Part shown: positions 1-9,336 of the stretch, piece after piece
How the letters are laid out: every line of letters begins with the position of its first letter
Position numbering within the stretch: the stretch's first letter is position 1
Assembly (NCBI GenBank): GCA_016872645.1
Contig: VGZH01000048.1
Coordinates: 1 to 44,476 of the forward strand
Reading direction: 5' to 3'
Source: Planctomycetota bacterium
GTDB lineage: Bacteria; Planctomycetota; Planctomycetia; Planctomycetales; Planctomycetaceae
DNA: 44,476 nt
The notes under the pieces: generated by a model
The model's input: the letters and a program-made list of their open reading frames with translations, nothing else
Told to the model about the DNA's origin: nothing
Database searches by the model: none
Program-made: the position numbers and the translations under genes

Positions 1-757
1 CACCGCAGCCGATTGGATTTACGACGTTCACCCGCGGAGGTTGATAGCGAAGTCGCTCTTCGAGTCGCGAGGCGAAGACTTCGTTTCCACCGTTAGTGAC
101 AACAACCCACTCGGCACCGTGAGCATTTATTTCCGACATCGCCTGCCAAACATCGTCGTCGGTAATGAGTTCGCGGCGAACGGTGTGACCGAGTTCTTCA
201 CGGTTGGGTTTGACAACCAGCGGCCGATGCGGCAACGCGGCCAGCATCTCCTCACCGCGGATATCGAGGATCGTTGGCATCCGCACGCGACTGAGCAGCG
301 TCGCGAAGAAGTCCTTCGCGGTGCCGGTCGGCAACGAACCGGAGAGGACCAACAATTGGGCTTTCGATTGCGCCGCCTCATCGGAAAACGCAGCCTCAAA
401 GGCCAGGATCTCCACGTCACTTGCCGCAGAAGAATTCTCAACGATCTCAGTCGTCTGCCCCGACTCACGGTCGAGCAGCGTGCTGCAGACTCGTTGCCGA
501 GCGGATGACTCGACCCAGCGAACATCGACACCCAATTCTTCCATGTCTCGCCGAGTCGCCTCACCCGCCGCGCCGCTACCGATGAACGACAACGTCCGAA
601 CGTCTGCTCCGAGTTGCGTAAGTGCGAGGCCGACATTGAGTACTTTGCCGGAGGCACACCAATGCACTTCACGAGCGCGGTTGACCTCACCGACTCGCAG
701 TTGGTTGAGCACGGTGATCTGCTGCCACGCGGGAGTCAGGCCAGCGACAAGGATCAT
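1..757 (-). CDS. PfkB-family sugar (phosphate) kinase, C-terminus cut by window edge
   Basis: The frame opens with ATG at 757 (MILVAGLTPAWQQITVL) and stays open for 252 codons to the window edge. The order of elements is that of the 1-phosphofructokinase/tagatose-6-phosphate kinase branch of PfkB: an N-terminal beta strand, VGEVNRA near residue 22, the sugar/nucleotide loop ASGKVLNVGLAL around 37-48, a middle LLVLSGSLPTG strand, VVKPNREELG, and VVVTNGGNEVF before NPIGCG, where the catalytic GxGD loop begins and is cut off. FruK and LacC usually have NPAID at the substrate loop; here it is TPAWQQ, so the usual sugar-contacting aspartate is absent. ATP-dependent phosphorylation of a sugar or sugar phosphate in the cytoplasm is the family role; the substrate is unknown. 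It lies 16 bp downstream of a DUF447 gene on the same strand, probably in one operon. Confidence 0.8.
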   Translation of the reverse strand, partial: MILVAGLTPAWQQITVLNQLRVGEVNRAREVHWCASGKVLNVGLALTQLGADVRTLSFIGSGAAGEATRRDMEELGVDVRWVESSARQRVCSTLLDRESGQTTEIVENSSAASDVEILAFEAAFSDEAAQSKAQLLVLSGSLPTGTAKDFFATLLSRVRMPTILDIRGEEMLAALPHRPLVVKPNREELGHTVRRELITDDDVWQAMSEINAHGAEWVVVTNGGNEVFASRLEERLRYQPPRVNVVNPIGCG

Positions 758-773
758 TGGAAGGGATCGGTGA

Positions 774-1352
774 TTAGGAGTCAGGGGTTAGGGTGAAGAC
801 ATCCGCGACATGATCGCAGATGAGTTCGAAGGCTTCGAGTTCTTGCGGGCCGGCAGTCTTTTCGACGGGGCTGCGCAGCACTGAGAGCTGCCGTACGACC
901 TCGTCCCGCGACAGCAGATGCAGTCGCGTGGCGAGGATTGCGGCTTCGAGGACGGCGTGCTTCGCGCGGTTGAACCCGAAGAAGTCTCGACAGCGGCCGA
1001 CGTGGACGACTCGCGTGCGGATCTCGGTGCGGTCGTGCGAGATGTCGAGCGACTCGATTTCGAACTCGTACCAGCGGCAAGTGGAGGCGAGAACTCGTCC
1101 ATGGATTTTCTCGGCAGCGAACGTCTCCGGAGGCGAATCCAGTTTTCCAATCGCGGCTTGTGCCAGCAGCAGTACGTCATCGACGACATGGAACACACCG
1201 TACGGACGCTGCTGCAAATTGCGAAACGTCTGCGAGGTCTGGAATGGCCGCAGTTGCAGCCATGTCAGCGACTCGTCCACAATCGGCCCCATGGGAGCGA
1301 TGTTGAGTTCGCCGTTGGCGTTCAAACTGGTGACGATGCCCTCGAGGATCAT
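774..1352 (-). CDS. DUF447-family protein (flavin-reductase-like fold)
   Basis: A 192-residue cytoplasmic protein, read from ATG at 1352 because the family begins with MILEGIVTSLNANGELNIAPMGP. The reading frame extends 20 codons upstream, but that part does not look like the family. The rest (VDESLTWLQLRPFQTSQTF, then GVFHVVDDVLLLAQAAIG, then a helical segment with FGFNRAKHAVLEAAILATR) matches my memory of DUF447/COG2457, whose solved members have an FMN-binding split barrel. In planctomycetes and methylotrophs such proteins are often found with tetrahydromethanopterin-linked C1 genes; that link is general knowledge, and nothing else from that pathway is visible here. It sits 16 bp upstream of the PfkB kinase and probably shares its transcript. 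The exact reaction is unknown. Confidence 0.75.
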   Translation of the reverse strand: MILEGIVTSLNANGELNIAPMGPIVDESLTWLQLRPFQTSQTFRNLQQRPYGVFHVVDDVLLLAQAAIGKLDSPPETFAAEKIHGRVLASTCRWYEFEIESLDISHDRTEIRTRVVHVGRCRDFFGFNRAKHAVLEAAILATRLHLLSRDEVVRQLSVLRSPVEKTAGPQELEAFELICDHVADVFTLTPDS

Positions 1353-1472
1353 GGGGCGAATCGTATGACAGGCACTCCCTCCCGTCGAATGCCACGAGGA
1401 AAAGACGGACAAGGTCCCTCTCCTACGAAACCGTGTTGCCGCTGACGATGGGTCGTGCCAGAATCATCCACC

Positions 1473-4400
1473 ATGAAACAGAGCCTGTGTGACGTGCTGG
1501 TGTGGATTCTCGCGGTGGTGGCGACGTCGTGCACATTGGCAGACAACTCGACCTTGAAAGCAGAGCCAGAACAGTTCCCGCAGTCAGCGAAATTGGCTCG
1601 TGATCGACGGGCTGACGCGGTGCTTGAGACGGCCCGCGCCCAGTTGCGGCAGAAGGACTTCGCGGCGGCGATTCTGGCTTTGCAGGAACTGCTCGACGGA
1701 CCAAACGCCTTTGCTGCTGGCGGAGCGAGCGTGCCGAGTTTTGTCGAAGAGGCGAACCGGCTGTTACGCGAGATGCCCGCCTCAGCCCGCGAGGCTTACG
1801 AACGGCAACATGCTGCGGAAGCGAATCGGCTGTGGCAATCGTCTTTGAAAAGCGGAAAGCTCGACGCACTGCGAGAAGTGGTCGCGAGATTTGGGGCGAC
1901 GACCGCGGGCTGGTCCGCTTTGCGGGACTTGGCAGCGAGGCATGTCGATCGTGGCGAGTGGTCGCTGGCAGCATCCGCATCGATGCAGCTGTCGCGTCAT
2001 CCGCATTCCAACTCCACCCGCGAGACCAGTTGGATCGCACGCTGGGTGTTGGCGGAATCTCGCCTGCCGAATCACGATCGCACGGCTCGAGAGCTGTGGC
2101 TGCGATTTCGAAATGTATTGGAGGCATCACCGGTGCCGGCCGGAGCGACGGGGAAGAATTTGTCCGAGTGGCTGGAACAGCAGCTGCCCCCCGCGAGCAG
2201 CAGGAGCCCGACACCCGATGAATGGCGCCATTCGCTCAGTTTGGCACCATCCGGACATAATGTTTTTCAATTTGCCGCAGAATTGGATGGCGATCCGGCG
2301 TCCTGGTTGAAAGAGATCGTCACCGACTGGGAACGCTACGACGTGCCAACATCGCCAAGTGCCCAACCGTTGGTGGTCGGTGATTTAGTCATCGCGCGTT
2401 TCGCACATCCCGCGAAGGTAGTCGCGGTCGACACGCAGCGTGGAAAGCTGGCGTGGGAACAGTCGATCGCCGGGTCGCTCGGGTCGACTGCATCGGATTT
2501 GCAGCGGCATCCGGGAATTCGCACGCCGCTGGTTGAGGAACTGCAGCGGCGCTGGTTTGGTGATTCGGTGCGCGGTCGCCTGACGAGCGACGGGCGGCGG
2601 TTGTTTCTCGTGCGCGATTTGGATGATCTGGATTTGAAACCGGGAGCCGGATCGCGGCTGCGAAATCATCTGGAAGCCTGGGACTTGGCGACGGGGGGAC
2701 GGCTTTGGCGTATCGGCAGCTCCGTCAATGAGCCGCCGACGGGATTCGAGGGGCTGTATTTTCTCGGCCCGCCGCTGGCCAGTGACGGATTGTTGTATGT
2801 CGTCGCGCAGCGCGAGTTGCAGGTCGCATTGTGGGTGCTGAGGGCGAGCGATGGACAACTCGAATGGACACTGCCGCTGGCGGAGACCGATCGCCAGCAA
2901 TTCAAAGAGACGGGTTGGCGTCATGTCGCGTGCCCAGTTACTTGGGCCAGCGGCCGCTTGATTTGTCCGACGGGGGCGGGCTGTTTCGTGGCTGTCGATC
3001 CGATCACCCAAGCGCTGGCCTGGAGCATTCGCTTTGAGCGAGATGACATTTCCTCGGCCGTGGGATTCATTGCCACCGATCGCGACCGACCCTTTGCAGC
3101 ACGATGGTGGGAATCGTGGCGAGAGATGGTGAGTCGACAACTGAAAGACGCGAGACGAGAGACAGAACATTTGAACTCTCAACTCTCAACTCTCGACACT
3201 CGTCTCTTGCTGGCTTCTCCCGAATCGCGATCGCTGCGTGCCGTTCATGTTGAAACGGGGGAAGTGCTCTGGCGAGTGAGTTTCGACGAGCCGATGTTCG
3301 TGGCGACCAGCGATTCGAGCGTGCTGGTCTTCGAGAGGACTCGCGTGATCGGGATTGATCCTGTCAACGGAAGCGTGCGCTGGCAGACAGCCCTGCCCGT
3401 CCCAGACGGTCCAGGGGATTGGATCGGGGCCAATTATGTTTGTCCGACGCGCGGCGGATGGTCGCTTGTCGACTCTGCGACGGGGCAAGTGCAGCGATGC
3501 GAGGCTGGGTTTCGTTGGAACGACGATTTGAATCGCAAGAACTCCACTCCAGAGAATCCGCTCGTCCTGAGCACCGGACGTCTGGTGCGAGTCGGCTCAC
3601 GCTGGGCAGTCTTGTCTCCGAGCCGGCTTGGTTTGTTTGAGAATATCACCCATCGGCAATCGGCCACCGCCGAACGCCTGCGGAATAAGCCGGAAGATCT
3701 GGCGTCGCGCATCGAAGCATCAGACATCGCACGACAATTCAATGACCTGGAGAGTGCCGAACAATTCCTTCGGCCACTGTTGGACCAGCCCAACACCTTT
3801 CCCAAGGCAGCGCCGTTGATGCGAGAAATCTTGCTTCGAAAACTCTTCGCCCAGCCGGAAGAGCATGCACGCTTGACCGAGGAATTGCTCCGTCTCTCTC
3901 CGAGAGAGATGATTGAGACCGAAACTCGACACGCGCTGATTGAGGCCGCACGCAAGAGCGGCGATCTCGTGGCGAGTCTGCGCGGAGTACTCGACCTTCT
4001 GGGGAAACATCCCGATGAAGAAGTAACGGGCGGACGAGCGTCATCGCTCCCAGGCCTCGAAGAACAAGTGGAAAGAGGGTTGACTGTTCGCCGTGATCGC
4101 TGGGCGCAGGGAGTGATCGCGGATTTGATGGCTCAGGCGGATGAGGCGACCCGGCCAAAGTTGATCGCATTGTTGGATGTTCGCCGCCAGCAAGCCTCTG
4201 ACAGCCTGGATGCATTCGCACTGCAAGCTCTTGCAGAACAATTGAGCTGCTTGTCGATGGGTCGCGAACTGCGAATGCAGTTGTCGGGGCGAACTAGCAG
4301 TGGCGTCGGTTATTTGAAGACCAGCCTTGCGCTTCGCGAGATCGCTCATGGGTCCGATCGGGTGGCTGCAGCGCAGGCTTGGTATCGGCTCGCGCTGCTG

Positions 4401-5966
4401 CATGATATTCGCAGCGAACCGCTCGATGCGGCGGACTGTTATCGTGAGCTTCGCGATCGCTTTGCGGACGTGAAGTTGCCGGATGGGCACACTTCGGCTG
4501 ACTGGTTGGCCGATGTAATGCCCGATTCGCTGATTGGCAAAGCCTTGGCCGACGGCCCACGCGATCCGTGGCCCAATCGTTTGCCAAACATCACGCCTCA
4601 AGATGAGCCTCACGACGACATCTATTGTTACCCGATCCCAATCGAAAGTCGCGACTCCATTTGGCGGCGCATGTCGGTGTCTGTCGAACGACAGGGCAGG
4701 AAAGTTCGCTTCACAGCTGTCGGCCAGCGCGGGCTGTGGGAGTTGACGTTACCGGCGTCAAACTCGCCGTTTCGCCACGATTGGAGCACACATCGCGGTT
4801 GGGGACTCGGCCCACTGCTGGTGTTGCAAGTCGGCGAGGTCTTGTACGGCGTTCAACCGCTGGATGAACGGGGCGAAACCAACGCCAAACTGGTCTGGAC
4901 ACTTTCAGCCGGTCCGTATGAAGAAACCGGTGCGCATCAAATGCTGCCGGGCCAACTTGGCCTCCGCCTGGATGCGTTTCGACATCTCGATCGATATGAG
5001 CAGCCGGTGTTGGATGTCGTTCACGCGAGTCCTGGATGGCTGTGTTATCGCACTCGCAATCATTTAATCGCGATCGACCCCGCGACCGGCGACCGCCTGT
5101 GGACACGGCGTAGTCTGCCTCCGCAAGTGTCAATCACTGGCGACGGCGACCAGATTGTGTTGCGACTGTTGGCGACTCGCGAAATCGAAATACGTCGCAG
5201 CTTCGACGGAAAACTGCTTTCGAAACGCCGCGACGAATCTGACCCCAGCAACATCATCATCGAGCAAGGGCGACTCCGAGTGCTGTGGGATGTCGAAAAC
5301 GCGACCGACACAGACTCCGCAAAGTGGCTGCGCTGCCAGGATCTGGTCGATGGGGCATTGAAGTGGCAACACAAACTTTCGCCTCAGAGCGTGCTGCTCC
5401 GCGTGGATGAGTCTCGGCTGGCCATCATCGAGCCACCAGGATCGTTGCGGATATTTTCATTCGCCGAGGGGCGTGAGTTGGCGAAGCACAGCGTCGAGTT
5501 GCCAAAATCTCTTTCGACCGCGTACGCCTTTGCTGACGATTTGCGGCTCTTCGTCGTTCTGGCCGGTCCCGTGACAGAACAAAGTTGGCTGGTGACTCAG
5601 CAGGACCGAGGCAGTTTTCGCAAGCCATTGACCAATGGCTGGCTGCACGCACTCGATCGTCGCTCACTGAGCTTGCTCTGGACGATCCCGGTGAAGAATC
5701 TGCCATTCGCGGTGGACCAACCGAAGGACTCGCCGTTCTTCGTGCTCCCTTATAAGCGTCCCAGTGATGATTCGATCGATGGCCAGCACTCGGATGGTGT
5801 CTTGCACCTGATCGACAAACGCACGGGAAAAGAGGTGTTCTACGATTCCGGAAGCCTGCAAAACGTCTACTTTGCGATCGAACCCGATCCGCTACAAGAA
5901 CGTATCGATTTACTGACACACAAACGACGACTGCGATTCGATTTTTCGGGAGAGCCCACCAAATGA
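1473..5966 (+). CDS. Very large exported PQQ-like double beta-propeller protein with helical (TPR-like) segments
   Basis: 1,497 residues from ATG 1473; an in-frame start 18 bp upstream would only add residues before the signal peptide (MKQSLCDVLVWILAVVATSC). Residues about 30-190 are helical and TPR-like (ARAQLRQKDFAAAILALQEL). About 270-740 and 1040-1490 are two sets of PQQ/BamB-type propeller blades, recognised by repeats such as AVDTQRGKLAWEQ, ASDGQLEWTLPLA, VETGEVLWRVSF, IDPATGDRLWTRR and DKRTGKEVFYDSG. A second helical stretch (about 750-1010) separates them. No catalytic PQQ-dehydrogenase residues are recognisable, so a scaffold or surface role is more likely than enzymatic activity. 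It is divergent from the DUF447 gene. A 7-base-periodic tract at 3148-3207 encodes a short linker between blades of the first propeller (LNSQLSTLDTR). Confidence 0.8.
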   Translation: MKQSLCDVLVWILAVVATSCTLADNSTLKAEPEQFPQSAKLARDRRADAVLETARAQLRQKDFAAAILALQELLDGPNAFAAGGASVPSFVEEANRLLREMPASAREAYERQHAAEANRLWQSSLKSGKLDALREVVARFGATTAGWSALRDLAARHVDRGEWSLAASASMQLSRHPHSNSTRETSWIARWVLAESRLPNHDRTARELWLRFRNVLEASPVPAGATGKNLSEWLEQQLPPASSRSPTPDEWRHSLSLAPSGHNVFQFAAELDGDPASWLKEIVTDWERYDVPTSPSAQPLVVGDLVIARFAHPAKVVAVDTQRGKLAWEQSIAGSLGSTASDLQRHPGIRTPLVEELQRRWFGDSVRGRLTSDGRRLFLVRDLDDLDLKPGAGSRLRNHLEAWDLATGGRLWRIGSSVNEPPTGFEGLYFLGPPLASDGLLYVVAQRELQVALWVLRASDGQLEWTLPLAETDRQQFKETGWRHVACPVTWASGRLICPTGAGCFVAVDPITQALAWSIRFERDDISSAVGFIATDRDRPFAARWWESWREMVSRQLKDARRETEHLNSQLSTLDTRLLLASPESRSLRAVHVETGEVLWRVSFDEPMFVATSDSSVLVFERTRVIGIDPVNGSVRWQTALPVPDGPGDWIGANYVCPTRGGWSLVDSATGQVQRCEAGFRWNDDLNRKNSTPENPLVLSTGRLVRVGSRWAVLSPSRLGLFENITHRQSATAERLRNKPEDLASRIEASDIARQFNDLESAEQFLRPLLDQPNTFPKAAPLMREILLRKLFAQPEEHARLTEELLRLSPREMIETETRHALIEAARKSGDLVASLRGVLDLLGKHPDEEVTGGRASSLPGLEEQVERGLTVRRDRWAQGVIADLMAQADEATRPKLIALLDVRRQQASDSLDAFALQALAEQLSCLSMGRELRMQLSGRTSSGVGYLKTSLALREIAHGSDRVAAAQAWYRLALLHDIRSEPLDAADCYRELRDRFADVKLPDGHTSADWLADVMPDSLIGKALADGPRDPWPNRLPNITPQDEPHDDIYCYPIPIESRDSIWRRMSVSVERQGRKVRFTAVGQRGLWELTLPASNSPFRHDWSTHRGWGLGPLLVLQVGEVLYGVQPLDERGETNAKLVWTLSAGPYEETGAHQMLPGQLGLRLDAFRHLDRYEQPVLDVVHASPGWLCYRTRNHLIAIDPATGDRLWTRRSLPPQVSITGDGDQIVLRLLATREIEIRRSFDGKLLSKRRDESDPSNIIIEQGRLRVLWDVENATDTDSAKWLRCQDLVDGALKWQHKLSPQSVLLRVDESRLAIIEPPGSLRIFSFAEGRELAKHSVELPKSLSTAYAFADDLRLFVVLAGPVTEQSWLVTQQDRGSFRKPLTNGWLHALDRRSLSLLWTIPVKNLPFAVDQPKDSPFFVLPYKRPSDDSIDGQHSDGVLHLIDKRTGKEVFYDSGSLQNVYFAIEPDPLQERIDLLTHKRRLRFDFSGEPTK
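3148..3207 (+). repeat. Period-7 degenerate tandem repeat inside the large PQQ gene
   Basis: Heptads in one phase from 3173: GAACTCT, CAACTCT, CAACTCT, CGACACT, CGTCTCT. Just before them, 3148-3168 reads GACGCGA, GACGAGA, GACAGAA, also with period 7 but a different consensus. The tract is translated in frame without a stop, giving the linker RRETEHLNSQLSTLDTR between propeller blades. It closely resembles the heptads at 14728-14762. Compare the short tandemly repeated heptanucleotides (STRR) known from cyanobacteria. Confidence 0.7.
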
Positions 5967-6229
5967 AAGAAGCTCAAGGAGCCATGGCGAATGTTCTCCT
6001 TTCGATTGGACTGCTCTCCGAATGCTGATCTAAGCGTGATGGAAGTTCAAACTGCCACAAGGCGGCAATCGAGGACTCGATCGCGACAATGCCCCGTGAG
6101 TATGGGAATCGGCCTTCGCTAGAGCGACCTTGGGCAACTCGATCACCCCGTCTTGACCATCTTTGTTGATTGACGTGTAATCCCGCCCCGCTGCAGATCT
6201 GCGGACTGGTTCCAGAGAATGGATTCGCC

Positions 6230-7351
6230 GTGACGACGTTTGATCGGTATTTGTTGAGCCGCTACTGGCACGTCTTTGGCATAAGCTTCTTGGCCATCGT
6301 GGGCTTGTTCGTTGTATTCGACAGTTTTACGAACGCGGAAGTCGCCCAAAGTCATTCGGACGATGCAGGAGTCTTCTCCTTTCTTGGCCAAATGGCGCAG
6401 TACTACGCCTACCAGTCTCTGATGATCTTCGAACTGGTGGGACCGATGCTGACTGTCATTTCGACGATGATTGTCTTCGCCCTGCTGCACAAGCATCGCG
6501 AGCTGAATCCGATGCTGTCCGCGGGCGTGCCGACGTTTCGGTTGGTCGTGCCGATGCTGATCGGGACGCTGATGGTCAATGGGCTATTGATGGTCAATCA
6601 AGAGTTACTGTTGCCCGCCGTCGCGGACGAACTGCTCAAGCCGATCGGCACGGCTTCGCAGGGCGTGCAGCGAGTCACTGCGCGGCGCGATTTTTCGTCG
6701 CACATTGAAATCGGTGGCGAAGGGCTGAACCTAGCCGAACGAAAACTCGTCCGTCCAGAGTTCCAGTTGCCAGCACCAGATATCAACGCCGAAGTCTTGA
6801 CGCTGCGAGCCGACCACGCTGTCTATTACCGAAAGACAAAGGATCGACCGGCAGGCTGGCAGCTCACGAACGCGACTCCGGCGTTCAGCGACCTGCGGCT
6901 CACAGACGCCGGTCGTAAAATCATTTGGCCAATGGACGATCCCACGAAAGTCTTCGTCGTGTCGAACATCGGCAGCGAGCAAATGTCCGGTTCGGCGGTG
7001 ACCTACCGCTATCAATCGACGTGGGAATTGGTGGACAGGCTGCGAAGCCCGACTTTCAGCGTGATGACATCGCGGTCGCAGGTACTCCACATGCACGAGC
7101 GAATCACTCGGCCCATGTCGACTTTGCTCGCGGTGTGCCTGACGGTACCACTGGTCTTGCGGCGCGAAAGCTTCTCGATCATTACGAATCTGGCCGTCTG
7201 CGCAGGAGTGATGATCTGCCTGATGGGGTTGGTTCAAGCCTGCAATTACCTGGGACGCATCAACTGGATGTCGCTCGATTTGGCCGCGTGGACGCCAATC
7301 ATCGTCGTTGGAGGACTGGTGGCATGGTTCTCGGACCGAGTGCAAACTTAA
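6230..7351 (+). CDS. LptF/LptG (YjgP/YjgQ) family permease
   Basis: 373 residues from GTG 6230. The family starts with a short DRYLLxxY segment just before the first membrane helix (here TTFDRYLLSRYWHVFG), which fits GTG 6230 better than the TTG further upstream at 6170. Topology matches the family: helix 1 about 15-37, a helix pair about 60-130 (FELVGPMLTVISTMIVFALLHKH, then LVVPMLIGTLMVNGLLMV), a roughly 170-residue periplasmic beta-jellyroll region (TLRADHAVYYRKTKDR) and three C-terminal helices. Such proteins form the inner-membrane permease of the LptB2FG exporter that moves lipopolysaccharide to the cell surface; F versus G cannot be told from this gene alone. Its last 28 bp overlap the start of the M28 peptidase gene, so the two are probably translationally linked. 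No partner lpt gene is in the window. Confidence 0.82.
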   Translation: MTTFDRYLLSRYWHVFGISFLAIVGLFVVFDSFTNAEVAQSHSDDAGVFSFLGQMAQYYAYQSLMIFELVGPMLTVISTMIVFALLHKHRELNPMLSAGVPTFRLVVPMLIGTLMVNGLLMVNQELLLPAVADELLKPIGTASQGVQRVTARRDFSSHIEIGGEGLNLAERKLVRPEFQLPAPDINAEVLTLRADHAVYYRKTKDRPAGWQLTNATPAFSDLRLTDAGRKIIWPMDDPTKVFVVSNIGSEQMSGSAVTYRYQSTWELVDRLRSPTFSVMTSRSQVLHMHERITRPMSTLLAVCLTVPLVLRRESFSIITNLAVCAGVMICLMGLVQACNYLGRINWMSLDLAAWTPIIVVGGLVAWFSDRVQT

Positions 7352-8943
7352 GTTGTCGCACTGTCTTGCTCAGCGGATGGCTGATCAGCTCACTCGGGTT
7401 TGTCGGGAATGGGGCCGAGACGACAGCGCCGCTTATCGACCGAGACCTTGCTGCCGCCGTCGAATCCATTGGAATTGAAGAGCTCAAAACACACATCAGC
7501 ACACTGGCCAGCGATGCCTTGCAAGGCCGTGAAGCGGGAACCGCAGGCGGGCACGCAGCCAGCGCGTATTTGATGCAGCAACTCCGCCGGCTTGGTGTGG
7601 CCCCGGCCGCCGCTGACCGGCAATTTGCACAAGAATTCGCCAACGGAATGCGGAACATTCTGGCGAGCGTTCCGGGACATGATGCTCAGCGGCGGGACGA
7701 AGTCGTGATCGTCGCCGCTCACTTTGATCATGTTGGATTTGGCACGCCACGCAACAGCCGTGGTCCAATCGGCTACATTCACAACGGGGCGGACGACAAC
7801 GCCAGCGGTGTCGCCGGTCTGCTGGAGATCGTCGAAGCAGTCCGCAAATTGCCTCGTCCGCCGCGCCGCACATTGCTCTTCGCCTTTTGGGACGGCGAAG
7901 AGAAGGGTCTGTTGGGATCGAAACACTGGCTGGCGGCGCCAACTCTGCCGTTGAGCCAAGTCAAGCTCGTCATCAACGCCGACATGATCGGCCGTTTGCG
8001 TCCGGAAGGGGTCGAAGTCACGGGTACGCGCGCGGCATGCGGCTTGCGACACATCGTCGCCGACGCCAACTCGGCGACGATCGCTCCGCGTTTACGGCTT
8101 AACTTTACCTGGGACATGCGAGCCGACAGCGATCATCATCCGTTTTTCGCTGCCGGCATCCCCGCCCTGATGCTGCATACCGGCAAGCACGATGATTACC
8201 ACCGACCCAGCGACGACGCAGACAAGCTGAACTACGAAGGCACTCAACAACTCGCACGACTGATGTTGCTGCTGGCCCTGCAAACCGCTGAAGCCGACGA
8301 ACTGCCAGCGTTCCGAAGTATGTCTCGTGGTGAAAACAAAGAGCAGCAACGTCTTGTTGAACAACCGCTCCCCTCACCTGCCCCGCGCCTCGGCATCACT
8401 TGGAACTCGCAGCTTTCCGAACAAGGCATCGTTGAGATCACTCAGATTTCCGCGCAGTCGCCAGCCGTCTCGGCCGGCTTGCGTATCGGCGACCGAATCG
8501 AACGATTCGCCGGCCATGCCGTCTCCGATGCCGCCGACTTTCGGAGCTTGGTCGTCATCGCCGATCGTGACGTCACCGCGACGGTCCGCCGCCCCGGCAT
8601 CTCAGAACCACTGGAACTCTCCGTCCGACTCACTGGGGAACCCACGCGTCTTGGCCTGACGTGGCGCACCGACGACGCAGAACCTCACAGCGTGATCCTC
8701 ACGCAAGTCATCCCGCATTCCGCGGCGGCTCTCGCAGGACTCAAGCTGCTCGACCGAGTGCACACGTTCGGCGGACAGGCTGCCACCAACGAGCACGTCT
8801 CACGAGCAGCGACATCCCTGCCGCTGCCCATTGCCGTCACCTTCGAACGCGACGGCGTGATCTCAACCACGTCGATCAAATCCGTTACGTCCACGGCGGT
8901 CGCCGTCGAACGTGACCGTGCTGCCGCCAACGAACGCCGCTGA
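7324..8943 (+). CDS. Exported M28-family zinc aminopeptidase with two C-terminal PDZ domains
   Basis: 539 residues from ATG 7324, which overlaps the 3' end of the permease gene; an open frame further upstream is only a shadow of that gene. An N-terminal export signal is likely (residues about 10-30, CRTVLLSGWLISSLGFVG). The M28 core has a complete set of expected zinc and catalytic residues: AAHFDHVG (H133, D135), GADDNASG (D158), WDGEEKGLLG (E192/E193), NADMIGR (D220) and HDDYHRPSD (H293). Two PDZ domains follow, starting about 360 (LGITWNSQLSEQGIVEI) and about 450 (LGLTWRTDDAEPHSVIL), each with the AGLxxxDR carboxylate-binding turn. Family role: removal of N-terminal residues from peptides outside the cytoplasmic membrane; the PDZ domains probably recruit substrates or partners. 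Confidence is high for family, low for substrate. Confidence 0.88.
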   Translation: MVLGPSANLSCRTVLLSGWLISSLGFVGNGAETTAPLIDRDLAAAVESIGIEELKTHISTLASDALQGREAGTAGGHAASAYLMQQLRRLGVAPAAADRQFAQEFANGMRNILASVPGHDAQRRDEVVIVAAHFDHVGFGTPRNSRGPIGYIHNGADDNASGVAGLLEIVEAVRKLPRPPRRTLLFAFWDGEEKGLLGSKHWLAAPTLPLSQVKLVINADMIGRLRPEGVEVTGTRAACGLRHIVADANSATIAPRLRLNFTWDMRADSDHHPFFAAGIPALMLHTGKHDDYHRPSDDADKLNYEGTQQLARLMLLLALQTAEADELPAFRSMSRGENKEQQRLVEQPLPSPAPRLGITWNSQLSEQGIVEITQISAQSPAVSAGLRIGDRIERFAGHAVSDAADFRSLVVIADRDVTATVRRPGISEPLELSVRLTGEPTRLGLTWRTDDAEPHSVILTQVIPHSAAALAGLKLLDRVHTFGGQAATNEHVSRAATSLPLPIAVTFERDGVISTTSIKSVTSTAVAVERDRAAANERR

Positions 8944-8952
8944 TCTCTCACA

Positions 8953-9165
8953 TCATTTGGACAGCGTGGCGGTGACCGTTTCGATCTTCTCAGCAGTGCC
9001 AAAGTGAACGGCATCCAACATGTCATTCGCTGATTTGAAGAACCAATCTCGATCCGCACCGCCCGCAAGAGAGTCCGGAACACCGATGCCCACTCGCGAC
9101 TCCTCCGAGACGCGATCGGATGATGTGGCGTTAAACGTCATCGGCACATCCAACGGCAGGAACAC
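8953..9165 (-). CDS. Possible short hypothetical ORF in a 393-bp gap
   Basis: Between the M28 gene (ends 8943) and the monooxygenase (starts 9337) the only plausible coding signal is this minus-strand frame: 70 codons from GTG 9165, or 62 from the internal ATG. The product (MTFNATSSDRVSEESRVGIG and onward) has a protein-like composition, but I recognise no family and see no convincing ribosome site. The frame is closed upstream by TAG near 9200. It could be the 3' remnant of a lost gene or a chance ORF. Nothing else was seen in the gap. Confidence 0.2.
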   Translation of the reverse strand: MFLPLDVPMTFNATSSDRVSEESRVGIGVPDSLAGGADRDWFFKSANDMLDAVHFGTAEKIETVTATLSK

Positions 9166-9336
9166 GAAGAAACAACGCGTGTGAGAGCAACGGTTCGGCT
9201 ACTGACGTTTCATTCGCCCGTTGGGAGTGCTTACCCTCGACTCCAGCCCGGATTTCCGTCAGACCAATGCAGATGGTGAGGTCGTAAGAGAATGGCTGGC
9301 GGGAATGTTGTCCCGGCATCATCAAGGGAAAACAGC

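Noticed and set aside
5967-6229. Short ORF after the large PQQ gene and the TTG start at 6170 for the permease
   Set aside because: The ORF is only about 20 codons with no support; the TTG start adds residues unlike the LptF/G N-terminus.
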